From NCBI GenBank assembly GCA_038093515.1, contig JBBPSI010000067.1:56057-120056 (forward strand): a DNA stretch of 64,000 nt. The letters are read 5' to 3'. Of the stretch, positions 21,442 through 33,060 are shown piece after piece; the first letter of the stretch is position 1, and every line of letters starts with the position of its first letter. Position numbers and translations under genes: made by a program. Source of the DNA: Butyriboletus loyo (lineage: Eukaryota; Basidiomycota; Agaricomycetes; Boletales; Boletaceae). The notes beneath the pieces were generated by a model that saw only the letters and a list, made by a program, of their open reading frames with translations, was not told where the DNA came from and ran no database searches.

Positions 21442-23608
21442 CTAAACCGAATCGGAACCGAATCGGAACTGCTCCGGGTTCTCGACCAGCGCAGCAGGAG
21501 GGATACATCCCCACAAGCTCTGGTAAGAATCGAGCACGACGTTGCCCGTCACCTCCTGGTACTCTTGCAACTCGCCCGCGGCTTCATAGGGCCCTTTGAG
21601 CGCGTCGTATAGCTCGTCCTTGTCGCCGACGTTGTACACTTGACACCAGATCCCGACGAGCTTCTGGACAAAGTCGCCCATCGTGCCCTCGCTGGTATCA
21701 ACGACAATGACTTGCATGCAATCGGCAATCTTCTCGAGGGCCCATCCGGACGGTTGGGCATCTTCGAGCGCCAAGTCTGAGAGACGGACAACGTCTGTTG
21801 TCTTCTCCCAAGGCACAGAAGCGAGAGCAGAGGGACTCTGGGCGTGTCGTTTGCGAGAGGTCCACACGACAGATGAAGAGCGGATAATCCGCGCATCTGC
21901 CCCTTTGCGAAGCATGACCATGAAGTCGGGACGACGGATACATGCATTGACAAATGCCTGAGCCATCGGGTCGCTCAGAGACAGGCCAGCATACAAGGAG
22001 AGATTACGTTTTGTCTCTTCCCAGATAGGACTAGCGGAGAGTGGGCCAGACTCTTTGCAGATAATTGAGTGGCGAGGTGAGGAGAGCGGAATATCGTTCG
22101 TGATAAAACCGGCCAATATCAATTCTCTAGAACCATCAAAGCTAAAGTCATACTTGAGGGACGTTTGAGATAACGGCGCTCGTGTCAACAGAGCGTACCG
22201 GGTGAGGTCAATCACTTCATTGATCTGTGTGGATGGTAAGTACTATGGCTTCAGAAAGGTCATAGTTATCGGTGTACCGTTCGACAAGTCGTGCGAAGAC
22301 ATGAATAACACTGGTGGATGGCCATCATATGACCCCATGCGTGCAAAGGCCATCGTTCACCACTGACATCTTTGAAGACCTTTCCGCCGAGTACGACCAC
22401 ATGGTCGTCATCTGTCGACCGCAGCACATCGTCGACGGCGGACTGAACGTCATGTATACACAACCCACTGATGGCGTCCCAGATCTTCTCCACCGTAATA
22501 AGATCTAGATCCTGATCGCTCAACAAGGCCATGACACTATTGTAGCTGTGCGAGAGAAACATGAGAGAAGCATCCTTGTAGATCGCCCGGCGAACATATG
22601 CATAGATGACCTCCAGTCGCTCTCTGTGAAATCGCGACGTCGAAGCGGCGCAGTACCAAGCAAGGCACGTCCTAATCTTCTCTCTGAACTCGATAGCCTT
22701 CTCGCGTAAGACGGCCTCCAGAGGATCCTCGATGGCAGCACTTTCAACGTTCTCCGTAGAGCGCAACGACGTGTCAGTACCGTGGGTGCGATCCCCATAG
22801 CCGGAACAGTCTCCGGTCTCGTGTGTATCTTGCTCTAGGACCCACAATGCGTTCTGGCCCTTGAGGATGAATTGGTAGCCGCGCGTTTCTACGTGTAACA
22901 TTAGTTGTTCCACTTCGGACCTCTTCCGCACAAGACCATCCCAGAATATCTTGTGACCAAAATCCTGTACTTTAAAGCTCAGTTCGTATGGTCGTAGCAT
23001 GCACAAGACACTTACCATGTCTTCACTATTGCAGTGGTTTGTTTACTTTAGGACTCGCTGTCAAGAGGAGGTGATATATCACGCACCCGAAGAATCTCCG
23101 GGTAAAGTAGACCCGCGCCTCGATGCATCTGCGGGGTGGTGAAGGGCCGGAAGAGATTTCATGTACTGAGTACGCACCTAGTGAGTATATTATACTTGCC
23201 CCGAAGGTGGGAATTCCACTCTCGAAGAAGGAGAAGACTGTCGCACGCCATGATTGTCGCGACATCATGGCACGCCGGAATATCAGTATATGCTTTGAGA
23301 AGTGCGCCGTGAGCTTTATAGTTCGTGTATAACTTGAGACGCTCCTGTGAGTTGAAGGCGGCGGCGTATGTCAGGGGACAGCACGAGACTTTGCTAGAGC
23401 GCACCTCATTGTGACGGTGGCACCACAGGACGCCGTCCACCAGTGGTGGACGCGAACATACAATGCCTGCCGCTGAAAGAGCTGCACAAGCACCTCGTTT
23501 TTTTCTTGGGGACCTTGACATGGCCACCGGGGGTAGTGATCGACGAGGGCAAGTAGGCAAAGTCAATTCCCAGTCAGAACTTGACGCGGTAGACGGAATT
23601 ACTACCAT
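21442..23608 (-). CDS. Orphan protein with zinc-knuckle-like N-terminus
   Basis: Not recognised. Spliced minus-strand frame of roughly 600 codons in at least four exons. Near the N-terminus: GACAALSAAGIVCSRPPLVD followed by GVLWCHRH, a C-x8-C-x10-C-x2-H spacing like the small CxA(L/I)T...C...C..H zinc-binding motif found in diverse proteins. The middle includes KIFWDGLVRKRSEVEQLMLH and RGYQFILKGQNALWVLEQD; the C-terminal part includes IDLTRYALLTRAPLSQTS, WALEKIADCMQVIVVDTSEG and ends FRFGSDSV*. Exon joins near 23170 and 23095 keep phase (ILTR to CIEARVYFTRRF to GEDMVSVL). No signal peptide or membrane segment. Start 23608, with Met at 23521 (MSRSPRKKRG) as an alternative. Probably a lineage-restricted basidiomycete protein. 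Confidence 0.6.
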
Positions 23609-24506
23609 TGGCGGAATCTGCGACTATATCTAGATCACGTGATGCGTATCACGGTTTTGAAGAAACTTGGAGTTATATAGATGCATTGGTGGTCTAATTT
23701 ATAGACGCTGGATCCATGCCATAGATGAATCAAAGCGTATCGTTGAATGCTTCAAGGCTTGAGGTCAAAGCAGTGGTATTAGTGTGGGTAGAATGCGATC
23801 GACCTTGCTAATCATGTGCATTGGGGGGACCGACACTATATGGGGCAGGCAGGATTAGGGAATTGATCGATCAAAGCTCATATATCATGCAGGCGAAGAA
23901 AACCTGCACCTTTTTATTGCCACATTGGATTCGTCCAGGAACCGACGGTGCTAGTCATAACTCACTTGACCTGAACTTATTTTTTTTGCTAATCACAGCT
24001 CTCAACAGCCTGTGGTATGTAGGGTCGTCAAGCGACACTGTCTTTGCGGGTGGGCCTGACTAGCATTAAAATAATTTCCGCTGGCACATTCCCGCACTAC
24101 GGCCGCTGCGCGCACTTTAGGAGTACTTAGAAAAAGATCCAGGAACTCTAGGTCCCAGAACACTCATTTCCGCAGCACGAAATGCAATGACCTCTACAGT
24201 CACATCGCCATGATCGGATCACGCCGCTGACAGAGCAACCTTGAAGATCTTTTTAGATTATCCAGTGGGACACTGCAAAAGCGCCATGATCAGATCCATG
24301 GCCGTCGAAGGCTTGTGGGCCCCGTCCTCCACATCTGTCACATTAAGTTATTGATATCCTCTTGCTGTGATAATTTGTGACCACCTCAGAGTATACAATT
24401 CCATATGCTCAGAGAAAAAGCACGTATATAGTTTGCGGAGAATAGGAAATAATGGAAGATAGCTACAAGTGCCACCAGTCAACGACCCTAGAGGTGCAGC
24501 ATCTGT
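23609..24506. other. Intergenic region
   Basis: 898 bp between the start of the orphan gene and the 3' end of the phosphatase gene, both on the minus strand. It holds the orphan gene's promoter and the phosphatase 3' UTR. No reading frame here resembles a protein I know. Confidence 0.5.
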
Positions 24507-26070
24507 CTATGTAGTTGTAGTTTGGGTAGTGGTACTTCCGGGGTTGAGGAATGGATCGTTGCTATAGTTGAAAACGGAACATCCGCGGAGGACGGTCTGG
24601 TTGCAAGAGAAACACCAGTTGATGGTGGAGTTGATGGTAGTCCACTAAGCAAAACAGAGTCACGACGTAAGACACGGTAGGACGAAGAGAATTGGAGCTT
24701 ACGTCGAGAGCCTTGATCATGGCAGGGAGAGTGAGATTATCATGGCCGAACATTTTCAATGGTTTGAATGCCTCGTCATTTGTACCATTTTTGAATTTCA
24801 TAGCAACTACATAATCGCCTGCAGTATCCTGGGATAGCTCGAAAGCAATAGCGGAGGCATAGTCGGCTGTTTAGAACGGTATAAGCGAATACAGAGACAT
24901 CAGCGATTGTTCTCTCACCGATTCCAGATATCTCGGGGTTGGTCACTGTAGCATTGGTGACGTTGAACAGACTGATGAAGGGCTTGTAGTCGACCTCCGT
25001 CAATGCAAGCTTGACCTTGTTGTTAGGCAAAGTCATGTTACCCAACGACCAGAAAATCTCAGGCCAAAGAGTTCGAATAGCAACTTCGAACTGTCAGCTA
25101 GCTACGGTATAACACCGCGGAATCTCTCACTTTGACCAACTCCATTCTGGACACTGTCCGTAAAGACATTTTGCTCGTGAATGTTAGCGAAGTAGCGGGC
25201 TTGTTGCATCAGGGTTGCGGGGAATGAGTTGTAGAACGTTGCATTGTGGGTATACTGGACGTTTAGGTGGTCATAGATCTTGGGATTGCCAACGCTTCAG
25301 ACAAAGCACAATTACTATCGTTCTCTGTCACTCACATTCCACTTCCAATCAAGTCAGAACACAACCAACAAAGGAATGGACCTCACGTACAATGTTAACG
25401 AAGCTATTATTCACGCCATTGAGGTAGGGTTGAACAGCTTTGAGGAAAGGAGCGGCTTGAACAGCTGCATTCTGGAATACAACGCCACTGTTCAAACGAC
25501 CCAAGTGGAGTTGGAAATACTAAAAAAAATTGTATTGGTGTCATAACCTATTAAACGTACTCTCGAACACTCACCTCGCAGTCCATCCAACTTGTAAGAG
25601 AAGGAGCCTGCCAGAACTCAAGAGACTCCACTGGGATGTACTGATACCCTCCCAATGGAGCCTGGACCGTCTTACCGTTAGCGAGCATTGAGTTGGACGC
25701 CGTCATTGGTGGATAAAGACCTTGAAGTAGAGCATAAGCGGAATCGAGTGCGACGTTCCCTCCTCCCGCGTCTGCGCGAACAAAAAGTTGATCAATATCG
25801 GCGATGCTGGTCTTGATGCCTTGGATATAGGATGGTGAGGCTGTGTTGAGATAGGTCTGCCTCAGGTAGGAACCCAAGTCATATTCTTGGCTCTGCGAGA
25901 ACGTTGGTACTACTCAAAATAAGCAACACTAGACATACCGCTCCATACGGCGTCAAGTACCCTTGCGTCGAATTGTAAGTCGTGTAGTTCTGGAAAACTA
26001 CACCAGAACGGTCGCCGTGACGAGCAAGTAAAACAACACCGATGAGACCCGCGGCAGTTGAGTTCACCAT
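24507..26070 (-). CDS. Histidine acid phosphatase family protein
   Basis: Two-step phosphohydrolase fold of the histidine phosphatase superfamily. The catalytic loop reads LLARHGDRSG (canonical RHGxRxP, here with Gly in place of Pro) and the proton-donor motif is FGHDNLTLPA (HD). Further family segments: YNSTQGYLTPYGA, DLGSYLRQTYLN, VRADAGGGNVALDSAYALLQ, GLYPPM, YQYIPVESLEFWQAP, LWPEIFWSLGNMTLPNNKV. Many Asn-X-Ser/Thr sites suggest an exported protein, yet the N-terminus MVNSTAAGLIGVVLLARHGD has no room for a normal signal peptide, and a TATA-like box at 26130-26136 lies about 60 nt upstream, arguing against an upstream exon. It ends in a Thr-rich tail (GSTTTQTTTT*). Contains several short introns (for example around 25900, 25530, 25330). 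Confidence 0.8.
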
Positions 26071-26129
26071 TCTGAAACGTCGAACTCGGAAAGGAAGGGA
26101 TGCTGGTGTCCCGAACAGAAACGTTCTAA

Positions 26130-26136
26130 TTTATAT
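26130..26136 (-). promoter_or_regulatory. TATA-like box of the acid phosphatase gene
   Basis: Reads ATATAAA on the minus strand, about 60 nt upstream of the proposed ATG at 26070. The spacing fits a fungal TATA box with a short 5' UTR and supports that start codon. Confidence 0.45.
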
Positions 26137-28986
26137 TGAGCGGTATGACCCCTTCCACGTAATAAAATATTGTTGAAAAATAGGGCGTTATACGTCCGCT
26201 AAGGCTGCGCCACTTCATGCCTTGGCAAGGCAGTGAGGGCAGTACTGCCTTTAGCTAAGAAGCGACTTACAAGCGCACAAGCGCGTCCAACCAGCGCCGG
26301 GGACTTTTCAATCGGGGTCACCCCTGAGGCCTGAGTACCGGAACGGGCATATTAAGTAGACTAGTACATAAGAGGCAGCAAGAAAACGGCATCACTTACT
26401 TGCGATGACCGTCCTTATGTCAGGGCCGTCACTGACCAAGCTGGCGGCTGGTTGCCGCTTGCCAAGCCAACTTCAATATTTGGAGTGGACGAAGACAAGC
26501 TACTCGTAAAACGATCATCCTCCCAGCGACACAGATACGATGGACCAGTGTAGCAGGCGAGGCCGCCAATGCCGTAGTAGGCTTGGCTGTTTAGTATGAT
26601 GGCACGGCGCGCGGTGTTGGCAGTGTCGCCAATGATTGATATGACCTGATTCCATAACATAGCTTCATGTCTTTGGGGAATTAATTTGAAGCGGAGCATA
26701 AACCGCCACCGTAGACTTCAGTAAGTTGGCGGCAGAGAGAGATTCTTTCCTGTGCTTACTATCGATCCTGAGGCCTGAGGACAGAAATCACTCTGTGTTC
26801 GGTGACCCCGTACCTGTCTAATTCTGAGCGGAAAGTAAGGCACACGGCGCTGCTACCGGTGCCTGCCAGTGACTCGAGGTAATAGAACGTTGCATTCGAA
26901 GGTATCTACAGCAAGATTTAATCAAGTTGGCAAGGGCATTCAAAACACCCAAGCACACAAAAGATCAATCGATCATGCATATCACATAAATGTTTTTTGG
27001 GTCTCCTGCTCTGGGCGCCTGGGGTGAAGCATACGTCTTCACATGCACAGGATGAAACAACTGACAACGGCATCACAGACTATCGACGTAAAGCGATACG
27101 CTTCGTGATGTTGTTCTCTGACCAAGTCTAAAGCATAGAATAGCTATGAATTGTCCATCATTAGCAAAGTCTCTGGTCAAAACACGACAAAAGCTGTGGG
27201 CCAATTGTGTTCGCCGCACTGCCGCGATTTGACATGATTTGAAAGTAGGTTACGCCCTTGAATGGAAAAAAATACATGCGTACTACTAATAGGCGTTTGG
27301 TTGTTTCCAGTCTCCGTCGGAGGTGCAATCAAACTTGGGTAACGGCTCCACTCTGAACTCGGACGCCGTGATGGGGGTCTCAGAGGAGCGACCGGGATCG
27401 TGTACTGTGGTTCATGCCTCCCAGAAAAACCGTCCACCCATTTAACTCGGTCAGGTAATTTATATTTCGCAACGGTGGCCTCGCTAAAACGCTATACGGT
27501 ACACGTTAAACCTAGCTATGTCGCTGTGAATTGATCTGAGCCAGGTGTGAATCGAATTGGCCAAAATGGGCAAAATAGAAAGTTTGATCCCCTCAGCCTC
27601 ATCGATCTCGCTAACCCGCAGCCAGTCATACGCTGTGCATTTCACGGCAAGCATTACGCCAAGGTGGCACGATCAACGCGTGTGCTTGGTAAAATGTATT
27701 TCTTGGCCGACAACGGCCGCCAGCTGGGCTGCGACAGTGACATTTGCAAACCATGAACCAGTAACTGTTTTACTGATGTTCCAGGTTACTCAAGGTCTAA
27801 ATGTCTGGGATCACCGATCTAAATCATGGTAGAGAACATATCATGAAGCTGAGCAGCCTGCTGTAGGTATCTTCGTGAGATGGTGAACCTGAAGGTCCGG
27901 CTGCCGCTTACGTTCAATTTCCCGACCGCGCATTGTCGTTTGCAATGAGTAATGTCCATTAAATGCAAGTGCCGGTGATTGGGCGATTGAAAAGTGATAA
28001 CGAGCGAGATGGTTGAAGGAGCGACAGTGGAGGCAGAAGAGCAATGAACTTGAACGGACCTGCAAGCAAAGTCGAGTGGGTGCATGTCACAATGATCACA
28101 GGGTGGTCAGACATGAAAGATATCCGTGTACATAACTACAATAATTCGCATCAGGTTTGATACTCACCGTGACATTGAGAGAGACTGGGCTACGCACAAG
28201 GCGGTTCTCCCATGGACGCCACGAATTGTCTTGAGCAAGTCGTGACTGACGGTGAGACGCTGGAGTCCTCTTCCGCAGAGCAGCTACTTGAGCGGCACAT
28301 AGCTCATCGGCTTAGCGGAGAACCCTAGACTCATGTCTTTGCGTACGCTCGTGGCAGAGTGCGTTGTGAAACGTTTGTTGCAGGCAGGCACCCTTCATAT
28401 CCAGGTTCCACTCCATCAAAGCGGATATCTACATGTACTGGGAATTGACCTCAAGAACATCAGTTGGCATTATTGATGACAGGACGATAATGGGAAGTGG
28501 AAGCGCTGTGATCGTAAGCGATGGTAAGGATTCGAAGGCCTGCGTTGAAGTGCAACGGTGTGGATTGCTGACTAGTGGAAATTTGGGGCATCGAAGAAAG
28601 TCGTGGGCTGATCGGGTATGTGACGAGCACAACTAGTACGGGGAAGGCGATGTGTCAGTACTTCAGTAAATAAGCGCCCGTACGTGTGAATCTCACGGAG
28701 TGTGAGCATTTGGCAGTCAACAACCTGCCGGTTGTGAGCAAAATGACACTCCGGACCGTGGATTTCATGTCGTCTTCCTTTCACAGGAAACTCACGGTCG
28801 GACTATGAAAATCCCATTGGCTCGCTCACACAAAATTCCGGGATCATAGGTTGCCCGCGGTCGCTTTACTGGGCTGTAGACCAGGAGGCCACTAAAAGCC
28901 AGTAATCTAAAATTATGTCGGTGGCATCAATCTCGGGTTAGGGTTAAGATGCAATATTTCTTATTTCCCGTAATGCTTTCATCTCG
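26137..28986. other. Gene-poor interval
   Basis: About 2.9 kb between the phosphatase promoter and the iron transporter promoter. Reading frames are all under 95 codons and none resembles a known protein. It contains a two-unit TTAGGG stretch at about 28935-28948, too short to be a telomere relic with any confidence. No transposase or reverse transcriptase fragments were recognised. Confidence 0.5.
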
Positions 28987-28994
28987 TATAAATA
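28987..28994 (+). promoter_or_regulatory. TATA box of the CCC1-type transporter
   Basis: TATAAATA 51 nt upstream of the ATG at 29038, a typical distance. Confidence 0.6.
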
Positions 28995-29037
28995 TCCAAC
29001 ATATCAAATCGAGTCGTCATCCCTCATCCCTTCTGAG

Positions 29038-30101
29038 ATGGCGTCCAACGGTTCCTTCGCTGTCCCCCTTCCCCAGCACAGAGACACGACTCTTGGATCA
29101 AAACCACCCGCCTGGTCTCTAGATTCCTCCAACAGAAATGACCCTGTTCCTGTCATATGCGATAGACATGGACGAGAGGGTGGTGTGTGTTGCCAGGAGC
29201 TCAAAGACGAGGATGATCGCACCCTCGTCAACCCTGATATCGTCCGCGATGTGTGAGTCCTTTCCCACCTTGTCCCCCTGTACGGCAGCTCCCCCCGTTA
29301 TTCACATACATCCTTCTAGTGTCATAGGTCTCTCTGACGGGTTGACTGTCCCCTTTGCATTGACGGCGGGTCTGTCGTCGCTTGGAGAGTCCAGGCTGGT
29401 CGTCCTCGGGGGGATTGCGGAACTCATCGCAGGGGCTATTTCCATGGGAATCGGTGGATTCCTTGCCTCTCAGGCTGAAAGAGACCACTATCGGTTCTTG
29501 AAGCGTCACACATCATCAAGGGTACTCCGCAGCTGCAAGGGAGAAATAGAAAGAGAAGTCTATGCTGTTCTCGGCCCAGTCGGTGTCGATGAATCCACTT
29601 CGAGAGCCGTCACGAAATGCCTGCGTGACATCGAATTCGACACAGGCGTAGGCGGCAACAGTCCGTCATCCTCAGACGAAGAAACCGTGTCTCTCAGGTG
29701 GAAGTCCGACGTGGGGTTAACTCCCTTCTTGCTCAAGTTTGGCGTGGGTTTGGGTTCGTCTTTTCCTCTTTCTAGCAACCATTTTACTGATGGGCCTTCT
29801 TTCAGAGGAGGTGCCGACAAGTCGCCTATATGGGTCGGCAATTACGATTGGACTTGGGTACCTCATCGGAGGAATTATACCACTCGCTCCTTACTTTTTC
29901 GTCGCCCGTGCCCGTGTGGCCCTGATTTATTCATGCATTCTCACAGGTTTCGTACTTCTGGTCTTTGGGGCAGTCAAAGCTAGGGTGACCGGGGCAGGTA
30001 AAGGGGTTAAGGGGTATTTGTGGGGTGCATTGAGTACACTACTTGTCGGCGGAGCAGCTGCAGCTGCGGCATACGCCATCGTTGCATTTCTCGAGGCATG
30101 A
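29038..30101 (+). CDS. CCC1/VIT1-family vacuolar iron/manganese transporter
   Basis: Imports Fe2+/Mn2+ into the vacuole for storage and detoxification. Family motifs: first membrane helix DVVIGLSDGLTVPFALTAGL, AGAISMGIGGFLASQAERDH (helix 2 with the cytosolic metal-binding continuation), the Glu-containing join KFGVGLEEVPTSRLYGSAIT, then GLGYLIGGIIPLAPYFF, ALIYSCILTGFVLLVFGAVK, and a last helix in the alanine-rich VGGAAAAAAYAIVAFLEA*. Exons 29038-29252, 29320-29753 and 29806-30101 keep phase and give 314 aa, with five predicted membrane segments. The LEEVP segment is recovered only when the donor is placed at 29754 (GTTCGT). A clear TATA box lies upstream. Confidence 0.92.
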
Positions 30102-30805
30102 TTGGGAAAACACTGGTCTACTGGTTGTTCCTCAAGAATCTGGACACCCATGGCAGATATTATTATTATTGTTGGAATGTTTTTTTGACTCATAGACCGC
30201 ATGCCATGTCATAATTATACCTCAAATCATCCTACCGGAATTAATCTGTATCAAATCTGCAAGACTCAGATCTACATTCGGCGACCGGGCCATTGACATG
30301 TAGCAATATTCAGCTATCCAATCGAGTGCGGGGAATTTGTCGTGGGGCTACCATAAGCGAAAGTGGTTGTACCATAACATGCCGTGCCCGAGTTGATCGC
30401 TCCGCGTATGTTCCATTCTTGTCCTCATGCCTACGAGGGTGGCAGCTGCTTCGCATTCACACTTGGCCGAGCTGAACGATTCAAGGTCTCAGTGTGGAGA
30501 GCGATGCACTTAAGGCGCCGTCGGGTTCACTCTGCCGGTTCACTCTGACCGGGACCCCGGACACTGCGGCACTTCAAGCCTAGTGAGCTAATCGTCTCAG
30601 TTATCGCCAACGTTGAACACGACTTGGCTTCGGCTTGCAAGGCTCTCAACTTGAAAGTACTTCAGTCCCATCGCATAGAGTCTCGGTTAGCACACGGTCA
30701 AAAAGTGTTCGGATCAGCCAATCCCACTGCCTCCGTTCCTTCTCCTTTTTATCGCCCCAATCCTAGACCGCGGGAGACCTCGACACTTGGGTTCCCCTCG
30801 CCACG
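30102..30805. other. Intergenic region upstream of LDB17
   Basis: 704 bp between two same-strand genes. Contains the CCC1 3' UTR and the LDB17 promoter/5' UTR. No coding potential was recognised. Confidence 0.5.
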
Positions 30806-33060
30806 ATGATTCAGAATTCAGACTCTGCAGTTAACATGCTAGCAGACGATGATTTGGGGATTACATACTACATAGAGAACGCCCAACAATTTTGGTCAGG
30901 TCCGTTTCGTCACACACCCATACCCTGCAACTCAGAAGAAACTCACTGCATCCTTTCTCATGGTCTTTCCATTGCTCTAGAACTTGACGACACCTTACGT
31001 CTTCCAAGCGATGATTCAGCCACATTGCCCATGCTTGATACTGCACTTCGGAGGTCTGTATCCTTATGCGCTTCTTATCACGGTCAGCTCCCCTTGCTTC
31101 TATCCTTCCATCATGTGTTGATCATGGTTTTGTCAGCAGAACACTATCTTCAAAGTCCACTCCAATTAGAGCACGCATGCCAGTTGCTTTTTGATTCCGA
31201 GCTTTTCACCTTTCACTCTGAGAGGATGTGTGAACTTGCCATCGAGGATGTGCAGTCGGTATGTGGAACCATGGCAATGCTGGTCTTGCACAGCTTACAC
31301 ATGTCTGTAGAAAACGGATCCTCACGGACAATTTATTTTGTATAGCCTTCTATTATTTTGGGGAAGACGCCAACCCTCTTTCCTTCGTAGCCACAAGCGA
31401 TGGCAACCTCTCGTCCCACTACTGATGGATCATATCTTGGTCGAGATTGATCCAGATGCCGATGATTCTTATATTGGCCCTAATCTCGTTTACAATGGCG
31501 CAGGCTCTCGTGCAAGCATCATCATGGGTCCCATTGCTATAGAGGGCAAACTCAGGATGCTAAGTGTCCGACTTCTCTACGAAGTGTGTCGGGTTCAGAA
31601 GCTGTCAGAGCAAGATTTGTGTAGGCTTTTTCTTTAGGTCACCTCGTTCATCTGGCTGAACGCTCCGACACAGATGTATTCAGTGATTCGTTCATCGATC
31701 ATCTCTTCGAGCTCGTGGAACAGACACGGTTTATACCAGATGAGACCTTCAACTACTCCGTCATCAAATTGATAGTGAGTATCGCGAACTCTTCCTCTGG
31801 CAGCTATTAACCCTCAACCAGGTGGCACTCAATGAACAGTTCATGGTTGCAAGCTTGAATAAAACTGCCTCGCCCCAGAGTGGCCAGAGGAAAGCGTCTG
31901 AGGTGCGAAATCGGGTACTTGATGTGCTTATATCTCGCCTCGGTGCCAGCAAGACATTTGGGGAGAATATGATATTTATGCTCAATCGTGCATGTACGTT
32001 TTGCGTGGGTTATTCTTCCATCACGGCTGAAAATGTTCTTTAGCTCGTTCTGCGGAGGATCTGTGCATGCAATTACTCGTGTTGAAGCTACTATATATTT
32101 TGTTCACTTCGAAAGCGACCTCGGAGTATTTCTACACAAATGACCTCTGCGTACTTGTCGATGTCTTCTTGCGCGAGTTGGTGGACCTCGATGACGAGAG
32201 TGAATCGGTATGTAAACTCCATTCATGCAATGGTTGGAAATCGACTCAAATCATTGTAGTTGCGTCACACGTACCTCCGTGTTCTACACCCCCTCCTTAC
32301 AAAGACGCAACTACGGGACATTCCTTACAAACGTCCTCAAGTAGTGATGGCTCTGGAGTCCCTCACCCAGAATGCTAACATCCGAGATATCAACCCGACT
32401 ACAAAGCGATTGGTGGAACGATGTCTCAGCGGGGAATGGTGTGTGCAGTTGCGAAAGAGTTCGTTCGACAAAGATGCTTTGAATTCGCAAGACAGCTTCC
32501 GCCAGGGTAGCCCTAGCCACGACATCGTTGCGTCGACGACGCAAGGTGGTCTACAGTCTCAAGCTGCCACGTCAACAGGCTTCGAAAGACGACATGATGG
32601 TGCCATTCCAGCCTTGGCCAAGCAGAAACAAATCAAGTCCAGTCGCAGCGTTGAGAATCTAAAATCACAATCTACTAAGCCAGCTCCGTCGCGATCGGGC
32701 TATGGTGATGTGAGGAGACCAAGCATGGAGAGTGCCACTAGCTTGGGCGTTGTAGCTTCAGCTACTACAAACACACCAAGGTGGAGAGAGAGAACCGGTT
32801 CCACGGACGACAGTTCACTCCTGCAACAGGCGGAAAGAAATCTTCAACTTAAGCGTCACCCCCACCTTCCATCTTCATCCGCGTCTTTCGATCTCCCACC
32901 AACTACATCCACCACCACCCAGAAGGCACGCAGGCCACCCCCCGCTCCTCCAAAAAGACGCAAACCCCCACCAATACCACTTGGACAGACCCACGGTGGA
33001 GCTCTCATCACCGCTATTGCAAGTTCTTCATTGTCTACACACAATCAGCTTGGGAAATAA
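30806..33060 (+). CDS. LDB17: LDB17/SPIN90-like actin regulator
   Basis: Ldb17/Dip1/SPIN90 proteins activate Arp2/3 at endocytic actin patches. The armadillo-like SPIN90/Ldb17 leucine-rich domain is evident: [75 protein letters not shown] and [20 protein letters not shown]. The C-terminal part is disordered and ends with Pro-rich SH3-ligand sequence ([20 protein letters not shown]), as in yeast Ldb17. Exons by phase: 30806-31258, 31311-31620, 31674-31774, 31822-31993, 32044-32207, 32260-33060, about 620 aa. The second intron (31621-31673) was chosen because it joins LSEQDL to YVFSDSFID in frame. Confidence 0.88.

Noticed and set aside
28935..28948. Telomere-like GGGTTAGGGTTA
   Set aside because: Only two TTAGGG-like units; expected by chance and not at a contig end.
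31338..31637. Separate small gene within LDB17
   Set aside because: It is LDB17 exon 2 (31311-31620); both borders join in phase to flanking exons.
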